Origin: Treponema sp. | Lineage (GTDB): Bacteria > Spirochaetota > Spirochaetia > Treponematales > Breznakiellaceae | DNA: 6,122 nt | Direction: 5' to 3' | Assembly: GCA_031267115.1 (NCBI GenBank) | Contig: JAIRZS010000034.1 | Location: 1 to 6,122, forward strand | Shown: piece after piece, positions 1 to 5,353 of the stretch | Layout of the letters: every line of letters begins with the position of its first letter | Numbering within the stretch: position 1 is the first letter of the stretch | Position numbers and translations under genes: made by a program | Notes under the pieces: model-generated | What the model was told of the DNA's origin: nothing | Databases searched by the model: none | Seen by the model: the letters and a program-made list of their open reading frames with translations, nothing else

Positions 1-98
1 GAGGGCGCTTTTCCCCCGGCCACCCCTCGTTGCAAATTTTTGGTATCCTTTCACTGGTTAGTAAAACAGAGAATTGCTGACTTCAAAGGGAAAATAGT

Positions 99-246
99 GG
101 AAAATGCCGCCTTTGCCGGTCGCGCAAGGGATTGGAGAGGTTTAGCCACGGCGCGGAGCGCCGGGGCCGGAGTGATAACGCAGCCCCGCAAAGCCCGGTC
201 CGGGGGCCGTCCTGCCCTATGGGCAGGTTGGCCCCCGGATGCGCCC
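99..246 (+). repeat. Modular hairpin repeat, copy 1
   Basis: This is one of two related intergenic elements, both in the same orientation. Three blocks are shared with the copy at 4261-4394: block A at 121-140 (CGCGCAAGGGATTGGAGAGG, 19 of 20 identical), block B at 184-199 (CCCCGCAAAGCCCGGT, identical) and block C at 239-246 (ATGCGCCC, identical). A TTTGC stands a few bases before block A in both copies and can pair with GCAAA of block B. The stretches between blocks differ in sequence but form hairpins. Between A and B there is CGGCGC/GCGCCG (149-154 and 158-163, loop GGA). Between B and C lies the large hairpin at 199-239. The outer limits are estimated from weaker similarity (a GGAAAA start). 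It could be a palindromic interspersed repeat, a small non-autonomous mobile element, or a structured RNA. No flanking target duplication or coding capacity is evident. Confidence 0.75.
199..239 (+). repeat. Long hairpin module inside repeat copy 1
   Basis: The outer arms TCCGGGGGCC (199-208) and GGCCCCCGGA (230-239) are perfect complements. The inner arms CCTGCCC (211-217) and GGGCAGG (221-227) are also perfect, with a TAT loop. Between the two stems there is only one G-T wobble and one T-T mismatch. No T-run follows directly, so it is not a typical intrinsic terminator. The hairpin starts on the last T of block B and ends on the first A of block C, exactly as the unrelated hairpin in copy 2 does. 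Confidence 0.8.
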
Positions 247-368
247 TGAATAAAAAAATCTATACGCTATATAGGGGCCTGGGCCTGCTCTCTGGTTTAA
301 CTTTAGGGAGAATTTTCCACAAAAATCCGGGAGAGGCCCCGGGAATTGCTTATTTTTGAAATTCTTCA

Positions 369-397
369 TTGACGGCGAAAAGATCATCTGTTATACT
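369..397 (+). promoter_or_regulatory. Promoter of the tatD-dus operon
   Basis: TTGACG (369-374) and TATACT (392-397) each match the sigma-70 consensus at five of six positions and are separated by exactly 17 bp. A TG one base before the -10 (389-390) adds an extended -10 element. The predicted start near 404 leaves a leader of about 45 nt before the ATG at 449. This is a prediction from sequence alone. Confidence 0.7.
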
Positions 398-448
398 TAA
401 GAGAATCCAGTTTGGAATTACCCTAATTCATCTCTTTTGGAAAAAGCC

Positions 449-1225
449 ATGCAGTATTTTGATACTCACGCTCATATTGGGCTTATTTGCGATGATCCTA
501 TTGAGCAGCTTATCGTTATCCAGGAAGCGCGCCAGGCTTCGGTTGCCCGGCTTGTATCAATTTGCAACAGCCTCCATGACTTTACCAGGATCTACGAAAA
601 TCTGAAGACTTCGGTAAACGTGTACCACGCTGTGGGCGTAAGCCCGTCCGAGGTCCAGAATCCGGGGAAAAACTGGCTGCAAACTATCGAGCAAAGCGTG
701 ACTCTGCCCCGGGTTGCCGCGATAGGGGAGATAGGCCTGGACTATTACCGCAAATTCGGGGATAAAAATTCCCAGATTGAGCTTTTTATTACCCAGCTTG
801 ACCTGGCCGCCAAGCTGAATCTGCCGGTTATTATCCACAACCGGGACGCGGGCCACGATGTGCTGGAAATTCTCAAGGACCGGCTGCCCCCGAGGGGCGG
901 TGTGCTGCACTGCTATTCCGAAGACGCGGAATACGCGAAAAAGGCACTGGACCTGAACATATATTTCTCCTTTGCCGGGAATTTAACCTACCGGAACGCC
1001 AGGAATCTCCACGAAACTATTGGTGTACTGCCCCTGGACCGCATCCTGATTGAGTCGGAAAGCCCCTTTATGGTTCCGGCGGATTACCGGGGCAAGCGGA
1101 ATATGCCCAAGTACCTGCCCATGACCGCCCGTTTCCTGGGGGAAATGCTGGATATGGATGATGAGGAACTGGCAGCGCGGCTCTGGGAAAATTCCAACCG
1201 CTTTTTCGGCCTCCCGAACGGGTGA
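449..1225 (+). CDS. TatD family metal-dependent hydrolase
   Basis: This 258-residue protein, close to the usual TatD length of about 260, belongs to the cytoplasmic TIM-barrel amidohydrolase superfamily. Known members are metal-dependent DNases or phosphoesterases, but the substrate here is unknown. Family marks in order are DTHAH (H7 and H9), GEIGLDYY with E94, IIHNRDA with H130, VLHCYSE with H154, ESESPF near 202-207 and RGKRNMP near 214-220. Two departures stand out. The usual ETDSP or ESDSP motif has Glu at its metal-binding Asp position (E204), and the usual GxHPH after the second strand reads GVSPSE (63-68). ATG 449 is chosen over an in-frame TTG at 437 because the family starts a few residues before DTHAH and only the ATG has a weak GGA 7 nt upstream. 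The gene overlaps the following dus gene by 4 nt, so the two are very probably co-transcribed from the promoter at 369-397. The family call is secure; the exact activity is not. Confidence 0.92.
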   Translation: MQYFDTHAHIGLICDDPIEQLIVIQEARQASVARLVSICNSLHDFTRIYENLKTSVNVYHAVGVSPSEVQNPGKNWLQTIEQSVTLPRVAAIGEIGLDYYRKFGDKNSQIELFITQLDLAAKLNLPVIIHNRDAGHDVLEILKDRLPPRGGVLHCYSEDAEYAKKALDLNIYFSFAGNLTYRNARNLHETIGVLPLDRILIESESPFMVPADYRGKRNMPKYLPMTARFLGEMLDMDDEELAARLWENSNRFFGLPNG

Positions 1226-2235
1226 CGAATCCCGCCGGCCTGTACCGGCCCGTTGCCGCCGGCCCGCTTATTCTGCCCGGCAATCTCTTTCTCGCGCCTG
1301 TGGCCGGGTACACCGACCGGGCCTTCCGGCAGATTTGCGCCGGGTACGGGGCGAATCTTGGCTATACCGAGCTTGCCTCGGCGGAGGCTATTGTCCGCCG
1401 GCCCGGCGATTTGGCGGAAAGCAAGACAGGCCGCCTTATGCGCCGGGGCGCGGGGGAGGGTTTCTACGCTGTCCAGCTTTTCGGCGCGGACCCTGATGTA
1501 ATGTACCGCGCCGCGCTGAAACTGGCCCCTTTCGGGCCGGATCTGGTTGATATTAACTGCGGCTGCCCTGTCCCCAAAGTGGTCAAAAGCGGCGCGGGAG
1601 CGGCCCTTATGCGCGACCCGGCCCTGCTCGGCGATATTGTCGCCGCGGTTGTCCGCGCTTCGGGAGAGGCGCTGGGGGGCGTCCCGGTTACGGTAAAAAT
1701 ACGGTCCGGCTGGGACGCCGCCTCCCTTAATTACCGGGAAACCGCGGCTGCGGCGGTCGGCGCGGGGGCCGCCCTGGTCTGCCTGCACCCCCGCACCCGC
1801 GCCCAGGGTTACGGCGGCCAAAGCGACTGGTCCCTTATCGCGGACCTGGCCGGCCGCCTTCCTGCGCCGGTAGCCGGTTCCGGCGATCTTTTTTCGGCGG
1901 AGGCTGCCGAAAGGATGCTGCGGGAAACAGGCTGCGCGGCTATTATGTTTGCCCGGGGCGCGCTGGGCAACCCCTTTATCTTCCGGGAGGCCCGCTCCCT
2001 CCTTCTCGGCGAAAGCTGCCCCGCTCCGGCCCCCGCCGAGCGCGTAAACGCCGCTTTCCGCCACCTTGGCCTTCTTATTCCCGATATGGGCGAATACGCG
2101 GCCTGCCGGGAAATGCGGAAGCAGTTCTGCGCCTACACAAAGGGCGTTCCGGGCGGCGCACGCCTTAGAAACGCGCTGGTCCGGGCCGAAACCGAGGAAG
2201 ACTACCGCCGTATACTGGCGGGGTGGTTGGAGTAA
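1222..2235 (+). CDS. dus: tRNA-dihydrouridine synthase (DusB/NifR3-like)
   Basis: This 337-residue flavoenzyme of the Dus family reduces specific uridines in tRNA to dihydrouridine using FMN and NADPH. Visible marks are the N-terminal FMN-barrel motif LAPVAGYTDRAFR (24-36), TELASAEA (49-56), VQLFGADP (84-91), the catalytic segment DINCGCPVPKVVKSGAGAAL with active-site C115, K159 in VKIRSGW, H189 in LHPRTRAQGYGGQSDW, a GSGD loop near 219-222 where many relatives have NGD, and FARGALGNPFIF (243-254) for phosphate binding. The rest is the helical C-terminal tRNA-binding domain, ending ETEEDYRRIL. The start is GTG at 1222, which overlaps the tatD stop as GTGA. There is no clear Shine-Dalgarno and no nearby alternative start, so translation probably depends on coupling to tatD. 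DusB-like is the best subfamily guess; the modified tRNA position cannot be read from sequence. The gene is noticeably more GC-rich than its upstream partner. Confidence 0.94.
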   Translation: MTNPAGLYRPVAAGPLILPGNLFLAPVAGYTDRAFRQICAGYGANLGYTELASAEAIVRRPGDLAESKTGRLMRRGAGEGFYAVQLFGADPDVMYRAALKLAPFGPDLVDINCGCPVPKVVKSGAGAALMRDPALLGDIVAAVVRASGEALGGVPVTVKIRSGWDAASLNYRETAAAAVGAGAALVCLHPRTRAQGYGGQSDWSLIADLAGRLPAPVAGSGDLFSAEAAERMLRETGCAAIMFARGALGNPFIFREARSLLLGESCPAPAPAERVNAAFRHLGLLIPDMGEYAACREMRKQFCAYTKGVPGGARLRNALVRAETEEDYRRILAGWLE

Positions 2236-2321
2236 AAAACATGCTTTGGGGTTTTTACCGCAAAGTCGAATAAGTCGAATAAGTAAAAGAAGTTTTTGCT
2301 CTGAAGTCTTTTTAATAGCAA
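2236..2321. other. Spacer between convergent operons
   Basis: This 86-bp spacer separates the ends of the dus gene and the minus-strand flavoprotein gene. It holds two tandem copies of GTCGAATAA (2265-2273 and 2274-2282) and an AT-rich inverted repeat (GTAAAAAAC at 2232-2240 with GTTTTTAC at 2251-2258) that includes the dus stop codon. Neither has the GC-rich stem plus T-run of a good intrinsic terminator, so I do not call one. Confidence 0.5.
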
Positions 2322-2972
2322 TCATTCCGGCGCTGTTGCGCGGTAAATGTCCTTGCGGTTCAGGCCGTTTTTCTTTGCGGCAGGCAGCCAAAACACCCTG
2401 TTGGCCATAAATTGCCAAAAGGACCGGGGCATGTTGGGGCTGAAAAGTATGTCATCCCCCTTTTTCCGTTCTATAATATTCAAGGCCAGGGCCGTAACGG
2501 CCTTGCCCAGATTCCCCAGCGGCCCATGCCCCAGCGGGGTTTGTTTCAAAAACCCGAGCGTTTCTCCCGCGCCCGTTGCGGCGCCCTGCGCGTAAACAAG
2601 GCCGGCGCGGCGGCACCAATTACGGACAATGCGGAGCGCGGTGTTGCACTGCCGGCCTTCGTAAAAGCCGTTGTTCATCAAAACATAAACAAGAATTTCT
2701 TGCTGTAGGTTTGCGCGGTTTCGGTATGCCGCAAATTCAACCATTATCTGGAAAAAATGTGAAGGAATTGCGTCTGCATAAAGCGGGAAAGAAAGAACCA
2801 GCGTGTCCATCCCGCAGAGTTCCTGGAAGTATTCGCTGTTCCCAGGCCTGTTAAAATGATAGGAAGCGACAGGGCTGTCGTTGCCCAGTTTCGATTTTAA
2901 AAACCGGAGCAGGATAGCGGAGTTGCTTTTTCTTTCAGCCCTCGGGCTGCCGTTAATAAGCGCTATATTCAT
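2322..2972 (-). CDS. Flavodoxin-fold NAD(P)H-dependent oxidoreductase
   Basis: This 216-residue soluble protein has the NADPH-dependent FMN reductase/flavodoxin fold. The N-terminus MNIALINGSPRAERKSNS is the first beta strand plus the flavin phosphate-binding loop (GSPR 8-11, SNS 16-18). LVLSFPLYADAIPSHFFQ (58-75) is the second flavin-contact strand and loop, and YVLMNNGFYEG (96-106) is the third. A helical tail (about 180-216) follows the fold. It has no clustered cysteines, unlike its upstream neighbour. Its ATG overlaps the TGA of that neighbour (ATGA, 2969-2972), and AAGGA sits about 10 nt upstream, so the two are translationally coupled as the second and third genes of the padR operon. 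The likely role is FMN-dependent reduction of a small electrophile such as a quinone or nitro compound, or electron transfer with its partner. The substrate is unknown. The fold call is strong, the role is inference. Confidence 0.88.
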   Translation of the reverse strand: MNIALINGSPRAERKSNSAILLRFLKSKLGNDSPVASYHFNRPGNSEYFQELCGMDTLVLSFPLYADAIPSHFFQIMVEFAAYRNRANLQQEILVYVLMNNGFYEGRQCNTALRIVRNWCRRAGLVYAQGAATGAGETLGFLKQTPLGHGPLGNLGKAVTALALNIIERKKGDDILFSPNMPRSFWQFMANRVFWLPAAKKNGLNRKDIYRATAPE

Positions 2973-3523
2973 TGCAAATCTTCCTTTAAGTTGTCTTTCA
3001 AACTATTTTTCATGCCTCCAGCCAGTTCATCAACGCTGCGGTAAAAATGTATGCCGGCAGGATAGGCGTTGTAATTCATGCTGTTTGCCTTTACCAGCGT
3101 TTCCGCGGTTTCCTGTTCTTCGGCGCTGCTGTCCCCGTAAAAATGCACCGCAAGGGAAAAATGGCTGCCGTAACGGCGCTGGTGGCGCGTTATGTTGTTC
3201 TTGCAGACAAAAAAAGGCAGCAGGTAAGAAATGCTGCGGTCCCAAAGCCTGCGGATAAAGGGGCTGTAGGAGCCGTAGACACATTTGCTTATGATAACAA
3301 GTTCCCGGCAGCGGGAAAGCGCCTGCCCTATGGCAGGGCAGCCGTCTTTTATCACGCAGGCCCCCGGCGTCTTTATCCAGCAGCCGAAACAGCCCAGGCA
3401 GTGTTTTATATCGCCGGCACCGGAAATAACAACCGTGCGCGAATTTTCCGCCGCGCCCTCGTCCGCTTTTAACGGCAAGGCGGCAAAGGCGGCCTTGTCC
3501 AGATCATGCCAGACCATTTTCAT
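2969..3523 (-). CDS. Flavodoxin family protein with Cys-rich motif
   Basis: This 184-residue protein looks like a short flavodoxin-family member. It starts with a strand-like MKMVWHDL instead of the usual GSPR phosphate loop. It then carries the dense motif HCLGCFGCWIKTPGACVIKD (41-60), with cysteines at 42, 45, 48, 57 and 62, a motif seen in iron-sulfur-flavoprotein-like NAD(P)H-dependent oxidoreductases. LVIISKCVYGSYSPFIRRLWDRSISY (75-100) matches the next flavin-loop region and dimer helix of that family. Whether the cysteines hold an iron-sulfur cluster or act as redox thiols cannot be decided here. A strong AAGGAGG lies 7 nt before the ATG, inside the last codons of padR, whose stop is 2 nt upstream. 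The 3' end overlaps the next flavoprotein by 4 nt. The arrangement suggests a two-subunit redox protein controlled by PadR. The lack of the N-terminal phosphate loop seems natural to the subfamily rather than a truncation, because the SD supports this start. Confidence 0.85.
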   Translation of the reverse strand: MKMVWHDLDKAAFAALPLKADEGAAENSRTVVISGAGDIKHCLGCFGCWIKTPGACVIKDGCPAIGQALSRCRELVIISKCVYGSYSPFIRRLWDRSISYLLPFFVCKNNITRHQRRYGSHFSLAVHFYGDSSAEEQETAETLVKANSMNYNAYPAGIHFYRSVDELAGGMKNSLKDNLKEDLQ

Positions 3524-3525
3524 GC

Positions 3526-4095
3526 TTATTCCTCCTTGCTTATCTTTTTTTCGAGAAACGACAGCGATTCAGTCGCCCATTTTTCCGACGCCTTGTACCG
3601 GTGTTTTCCGAAAAGCATTACCATGCGCCAATAATCGGCGTGATCGGTGTTTTCAAGCTCTCCCCGGTATTTCCTGATATTTTCCACCGCCGTCTCAAGC
3701 GAACGCAGGGATTCCCGGCACCTGGCGCGGAACGACTCAAGCATCTCCTTTGTTTTTTCCGGGCTAATCCCGGCGGCAAAAAAGAGATGCAGGAGCAGCG
3801 GGTTACGGACATGAAACATTTCCTCGACCGCGTCATCAAAGGACAGAAGCCAGGATTGCAATTCCTGTTTTCCTGTCTCCGTAATGGTGTAGAGTTTTTT
3901 ATTGGGCTTATTCGTCTGGTAGACAAGTTCCGAACTGAGCCAGCCCTGCTTTTCCATGGCGTTAAGCTCCCGGTAGACCTGGCTTGTTTGCGCCTGCCAG
4001 AAGAAGTCCAGCGAATCGTGGAACATCTTGTCGAGTTCCCAGCCGCTGGACGGTTTATGGTTCAAAAGCGCGAGCAGGCCGTGTTTTAGCGACAT
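3526..4095 (-). CDS. PadR family transcriptional regulator
   Basis: This 189-residue protein has the two-domain layout of PadR regulators. The N-terminal winged helix starts MSLKHGLLALLNHKPSSGWEL, which is the typical PadR opening. The recognition helix lies around AQTSQVYRELNAMEKQGWL (35-53), and the wing around NKPNKKLYTITETGKQEL (62-79). A helical C-terminal dimerisation domain (about 90-185) is rich in Lys, Glu and Arg. PadR proteins are usually dimeric repressors released by small ligands, often phenolic or drug-like compounds. Here the gene is the first of a three-gene operon with two flavoproteins, and it lies directly behind a perfect palindrome embedded in its own promoter, which points to autorepression. 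The start at 4095 is supported by AAGGAGGG at 4106-4099, slightly close to the ATG. The ligand is unknown. The family call is firm. Confidence 0.93.
   Translation of the reverse strand: MSLKHGLLALLNHKPSSGWELDKMFHDSLDFFWQAQTSQVYRELNAMEKQGWLSSELVYQTNKPNKKLYTITETGKQELQSWLLSFDDAVEEMFHVRNPLLLHLFFAAGISPEKTKEMLESFRARCRESLRSLETAVENIRKYRGELENTDHADYWRMVMLFGKHRYKASEKWATESLSFLEKKISKEE
3531..3537 (-). promoter_or_regulatory. Ribosome binding site inside the end of padR
   Basis: On the minus strand AAGGAGG occupies the last sense codons of padR (its Lys-Glu-Glu end) and stands 7 nt before the ATG at 3523. It fixes the start of the Cys-motif flavoprotein and shows tight coupling of the two genes. Confidence 0.85.
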
Positions 4096-4121
4096 ATACC
4101 CTCCTTGTTATATATTATATC

Positions 4122-4153
4122 GTTCATATATTATACAAGTATAATATATGAAC
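4122..4153. promoter_or_regulatory. Perfect 32-bp palindrome, likely PadR operator
   Basis: The arms GTTCATATATTATAC (4122-4136) and GTATAATATATGAAC (4139-4153) are exact reverse complements around a central AA. It covers the -10 and nearly all of the spacer of the padR promoter, so a bound dimer would block RNA polymerase. A degenerate direct copy of the left arm (GTTATATATTATAT, 4108-4121) abuts it and could be an extra half-site. That PadR is the binder is inferred from position; palindromic AT-rich operators are usual for this family. Confidence 0.75.
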
Positions 4154-4160
4154 ATGTCAA
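4130..4160 (-). promoter_or_regulatory. Promoter of the padR-flavoprotein operon
   Basis: Reading the minus strand, a perfect TTGACA (4160-4155) and a perfect TATAAT (4135-4130) are separated by 19 bp. That is longer than the optimal 17, and an off-optimal spacer is common where a regulator controls access. The start would be near 4123, giving a leader of about 28 nt to the ATG at 4095. A second TATAAT on the minus strand at 4119-4114 lacks a matching -35. Confidence 0.7.
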
Positions 4161-4260
4161 GGGGTTTTTGCGAAAAATTTAGGTTGGGAGGGATGGCACC
4201 GGGAGGGTATTGCGGGTAACAGCAACTTAGCATTACAAAAAAATGCGAGGAAGATTCCAC

Positions 4261-4394
4261 GGAAAAAAGCGCCGGTTTGCAGCCGCGCAAGGGATTGGAG
4301 GGGCGGCGTTCTTTGCGCCGCCAGGCGCAAAGAATGGAGCGGAGCGGAACCCCGCAAAGCCCGGTTTCCGGCGCGGAGCGCCGGAAATGCGCCC
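4261..4394 (+). repeat. Modular hairpin repeat, copy 2
   Basis: This is the second copy of the element at 99-246, same orientation. Block A is at 4284-4303, block B at 4350-4365 and block C at 4387-4394. The two slots between them hold hairpins different from those in copy 1. Between A and B lies TTCTTTGCGCC (4309-4319) with GGCGCAAAGAA (4324-4334), loop GCCA, which also competes with GGCGGCG/CGCCGCC (4302-4308 and 4316-4322). Between B and C lies TTTCCGGCGC (4365-4374) with GCGCCGGAAA (4378-4387), loop GGA. CCGGTTTGC before block A can pair with GCAAA and CCGG around block B, closing the structure with a short bulge. The CGGCGC-GGA-GCGCCG hairpin core occurs in both copies but in different slots. 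No protein is encoded. Confidence 0.75.
4365..4387 (+). repeat. Perfect hairpin module inside repeat copy 2
   Basis: Ten perfect base pairs (4365-4374 with 4378-4387) close a GGA loop. The hairpin fills exactly the same interval, from the last T of block B to the first A of block C, as the 41-nt hairpin of copy 1, with an unrelated stem. An A/T-rich tract follows only after block C, so it is unlikely to be a simple terminator. Confidence 0.8.
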
Positions 4395-4454
4395 AAATTT
4401 TTTAAAAAATCTTCAAATGTTAAGCCGCTGACGCGGGCGATATGATGCCGACGC

Positions 4455-4484
4455 TTTACTATGGTATTCGAACCGTGATAAAAT
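4455..4484 (+). promoter_or_regulatory. Possible promoter of the exported hydrolase
   Basis: TTTACT (4455-4460, four of six) and TAAAAT (4479-4484, five of six) are 18 bp apart, and a TG one base before the -10 makes it an extended type. The start would fall near 4491, very close to the ribosome binding site, which is a mild concern. No operator is seen. Confidence 0.4.
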
Positions 4485-4493
4485 GAGCGTATT

Positions 4494-4501
4494 AAAGGAG
4501 G
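4494..4501 (+). promoter_or_regulatory. Ribosome binding site of the exported hydrolase
   Basis: AAAGGAGG ends 6 nt before the ATG at 4508. It fixes that start and so the presence of the N-terminal signal sequence. Confidence 0.85.
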
Positions 4502-4507
4502 CTGTCC

Positions 4508-5353
4508 ATGAACAAAACTCCGGTGTTTTTCCTCTTGAGTTTAATGACGGTTAACGCGTTTGGGTCGGATACCAATATATTCACTTACCGGCTGGGGCGT
4601 TTTGATGTGTATACCCTCGTGGAAAACCGGGGGCCGGGGCGGGATTCCGTCCTGATCGGCGCCGGCGCGGAAGATATCAGGCGCTACCTCGGCTCTTCTT
4701 TCCAGTCCGAGACAAACACCTTCCTGATACGGTCGCCGGACCGGACCGTGCTCGTGGATACCGGCTTCGGGACTACTCTCTTCGAGAGCATGAAGGCCCT
4801 GGGGGTGGACCCTGCCCAAATTGACGCGGTGCTGCTTACCCACATGCACGGGGATCATATAGGCGGGCTTCAGAAGGACGGGAAGCCCCTGTTCCCGAAC
4901 GCGAAGGTATACCTTGCCCGGCAGGAGCGGGATTACTGGACCAGGACCAATATAAACCGGGGCGCGGTAAACGCCCTGGCCGCCTATGACGGCAAAGTGG
5001 AAACTTTCCTCCCCGGAGAGCTTGGAGCGGCAATACAGGAACTTCTGCCCGGAATCAGGGCAATCGCGGCGTTCGGCCATACCCCGGGGCATACGGTTTT
5101 CCAGGTGGAATCCGACGGCAAGCGCCTGCTTATCTGGGGCGATCTGATGCACGTCGAGGGCATACAGTTCCCCCTGCCGGATATATCGGTCACTTACGAC
5201 ACGGACCCCCAGGCGGCCGCCGCGATACGTAAAAGGATACTGGCCTACGCCGTATCGAACGGCATCCCCATCGCCGGAATGCACCTTGTCTACCCGGCCA
5301 TAGGCAGCGTCCGCGCCCAGGACGGCGGGTACCGGCTTATCCCGGCAGAGTAA
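4508..5353 (+). CDS. Exported metallo-beta-lactamase-fold hydrolase
   Basis: This 281-residue MBL-fold enzyme has an N-terminal signal peptide: Lys3, a hydrophobic stretch (about 5-16), and a likely cleavage after Ala-Phe-Gly (19/20), leaving a mature SDTNIFTY start. The protein should act in the periplasm or outside the cell. Metal-site motifs are complete: THMHGDHIGG (H112, H114, D116, H117), FGHTPGH (H191 as ligand), GDLMH with bridging D212, and GMHL with H259. The segment ETNTFLIRSPDRTVLVDTGFG (68-88) is typical of the YtnP/methyl-parathion-hydrolase-like branch of lactonases and esterases, which hydrolyse lactones or organic esters. The substrate cannot be named. It appears to be a single-gene transcription unit with its own strong RBS, preceded by a repeat copy, and its 3' end overlaps the convergent DUF1848 gene by 17 bp. 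Fold and export are well supported; quorum-quenching or detoxification roles are only possibilities. Confidence 0.9.
   Translation: MNKTPVFFLLSLMTVNAFGSDTNIFTYRLGRFDVYTLVENRGPGRDSVLIGAGAEDIRRYLGSSFQSETNTFLIRSPDRTVLVDTGFGTTLFESMKALGVDPAQIDAVLLTHMHGDHIGGLQKDGKPLFPNAKVYLARQERDYWTRTNINRGAVNALAAYDGKVETFLPGELGAAIQELLPGIRAIAAFGHTPGHTVFQVESDGKRLLIWGDLMHVEGIQFPLPDISVTYDTDPQAAAAIRKRILAYAVSNGIPIAGMHLVYPAIGSVRAQDGGYRLIPAE

Larger units (their letters stand above)
1..368. other. Gene-free left region
   Basis: No reading frame here resembles a protein. Frame 1 is open from the window edge to a TGA at 247-249, but its only start is a TTG near 40 without a ribosome binding site, and half of its length is the repeat at 99-246, so I do not call it. 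Positions 1-98 show nothing recognisable. Positions 250-368 contain an A-rich stretch and a small GC hairpin (arms about 326-331 and 338-343, loop of 6) flanked by AAAAAT and ATTTTT that could extend the stem with an asymmetric loop. This is not a convincing terminator. Confidence 0.6.

Noticed and set aside
40..249. Open frame of 69 codons on the plus strand
   Set aside because: TTG start without RBS; much of it is the hairpin repeat, which also gives open frames in other phases. Composition bias, not coding.
326..343. GC hairpin upstream of tatD as a terminator or riboswitch
   Set aside because: Short six-pair stem with a wobble, no T-run directly after it, and it lies upstream of the predicted promoter.
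2232..2258. Inverted repeat after dus as an intrinsic terminator
   Set aside because: The stem is nearly all A-T with a bulge and a 10-nt loop, it contains the stop codon, and no separate T-run follows.
2265..2282. Tandem GTCGAATAA repeat as a CRISPR-like or regulatory array
   Set aside because: Only two 9-nt units with no spacers; could be chance slippage.
1084..2418. 444-codon open frame on the minus strand
   Set aside because: It is antisense to dus and the end of tatD, whose motifs are unmistakable. High GC keeps the opposite strand open; the translation is low-complexity and resembles no family.
4140..4145. Plus-strand TATAAT in the right arm of the palindrome as a divergent promoter
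   Set aside because: No acceptable -35 lies 15-20 bp upstream; it is explained as the mirror image of the minus-strand -10.
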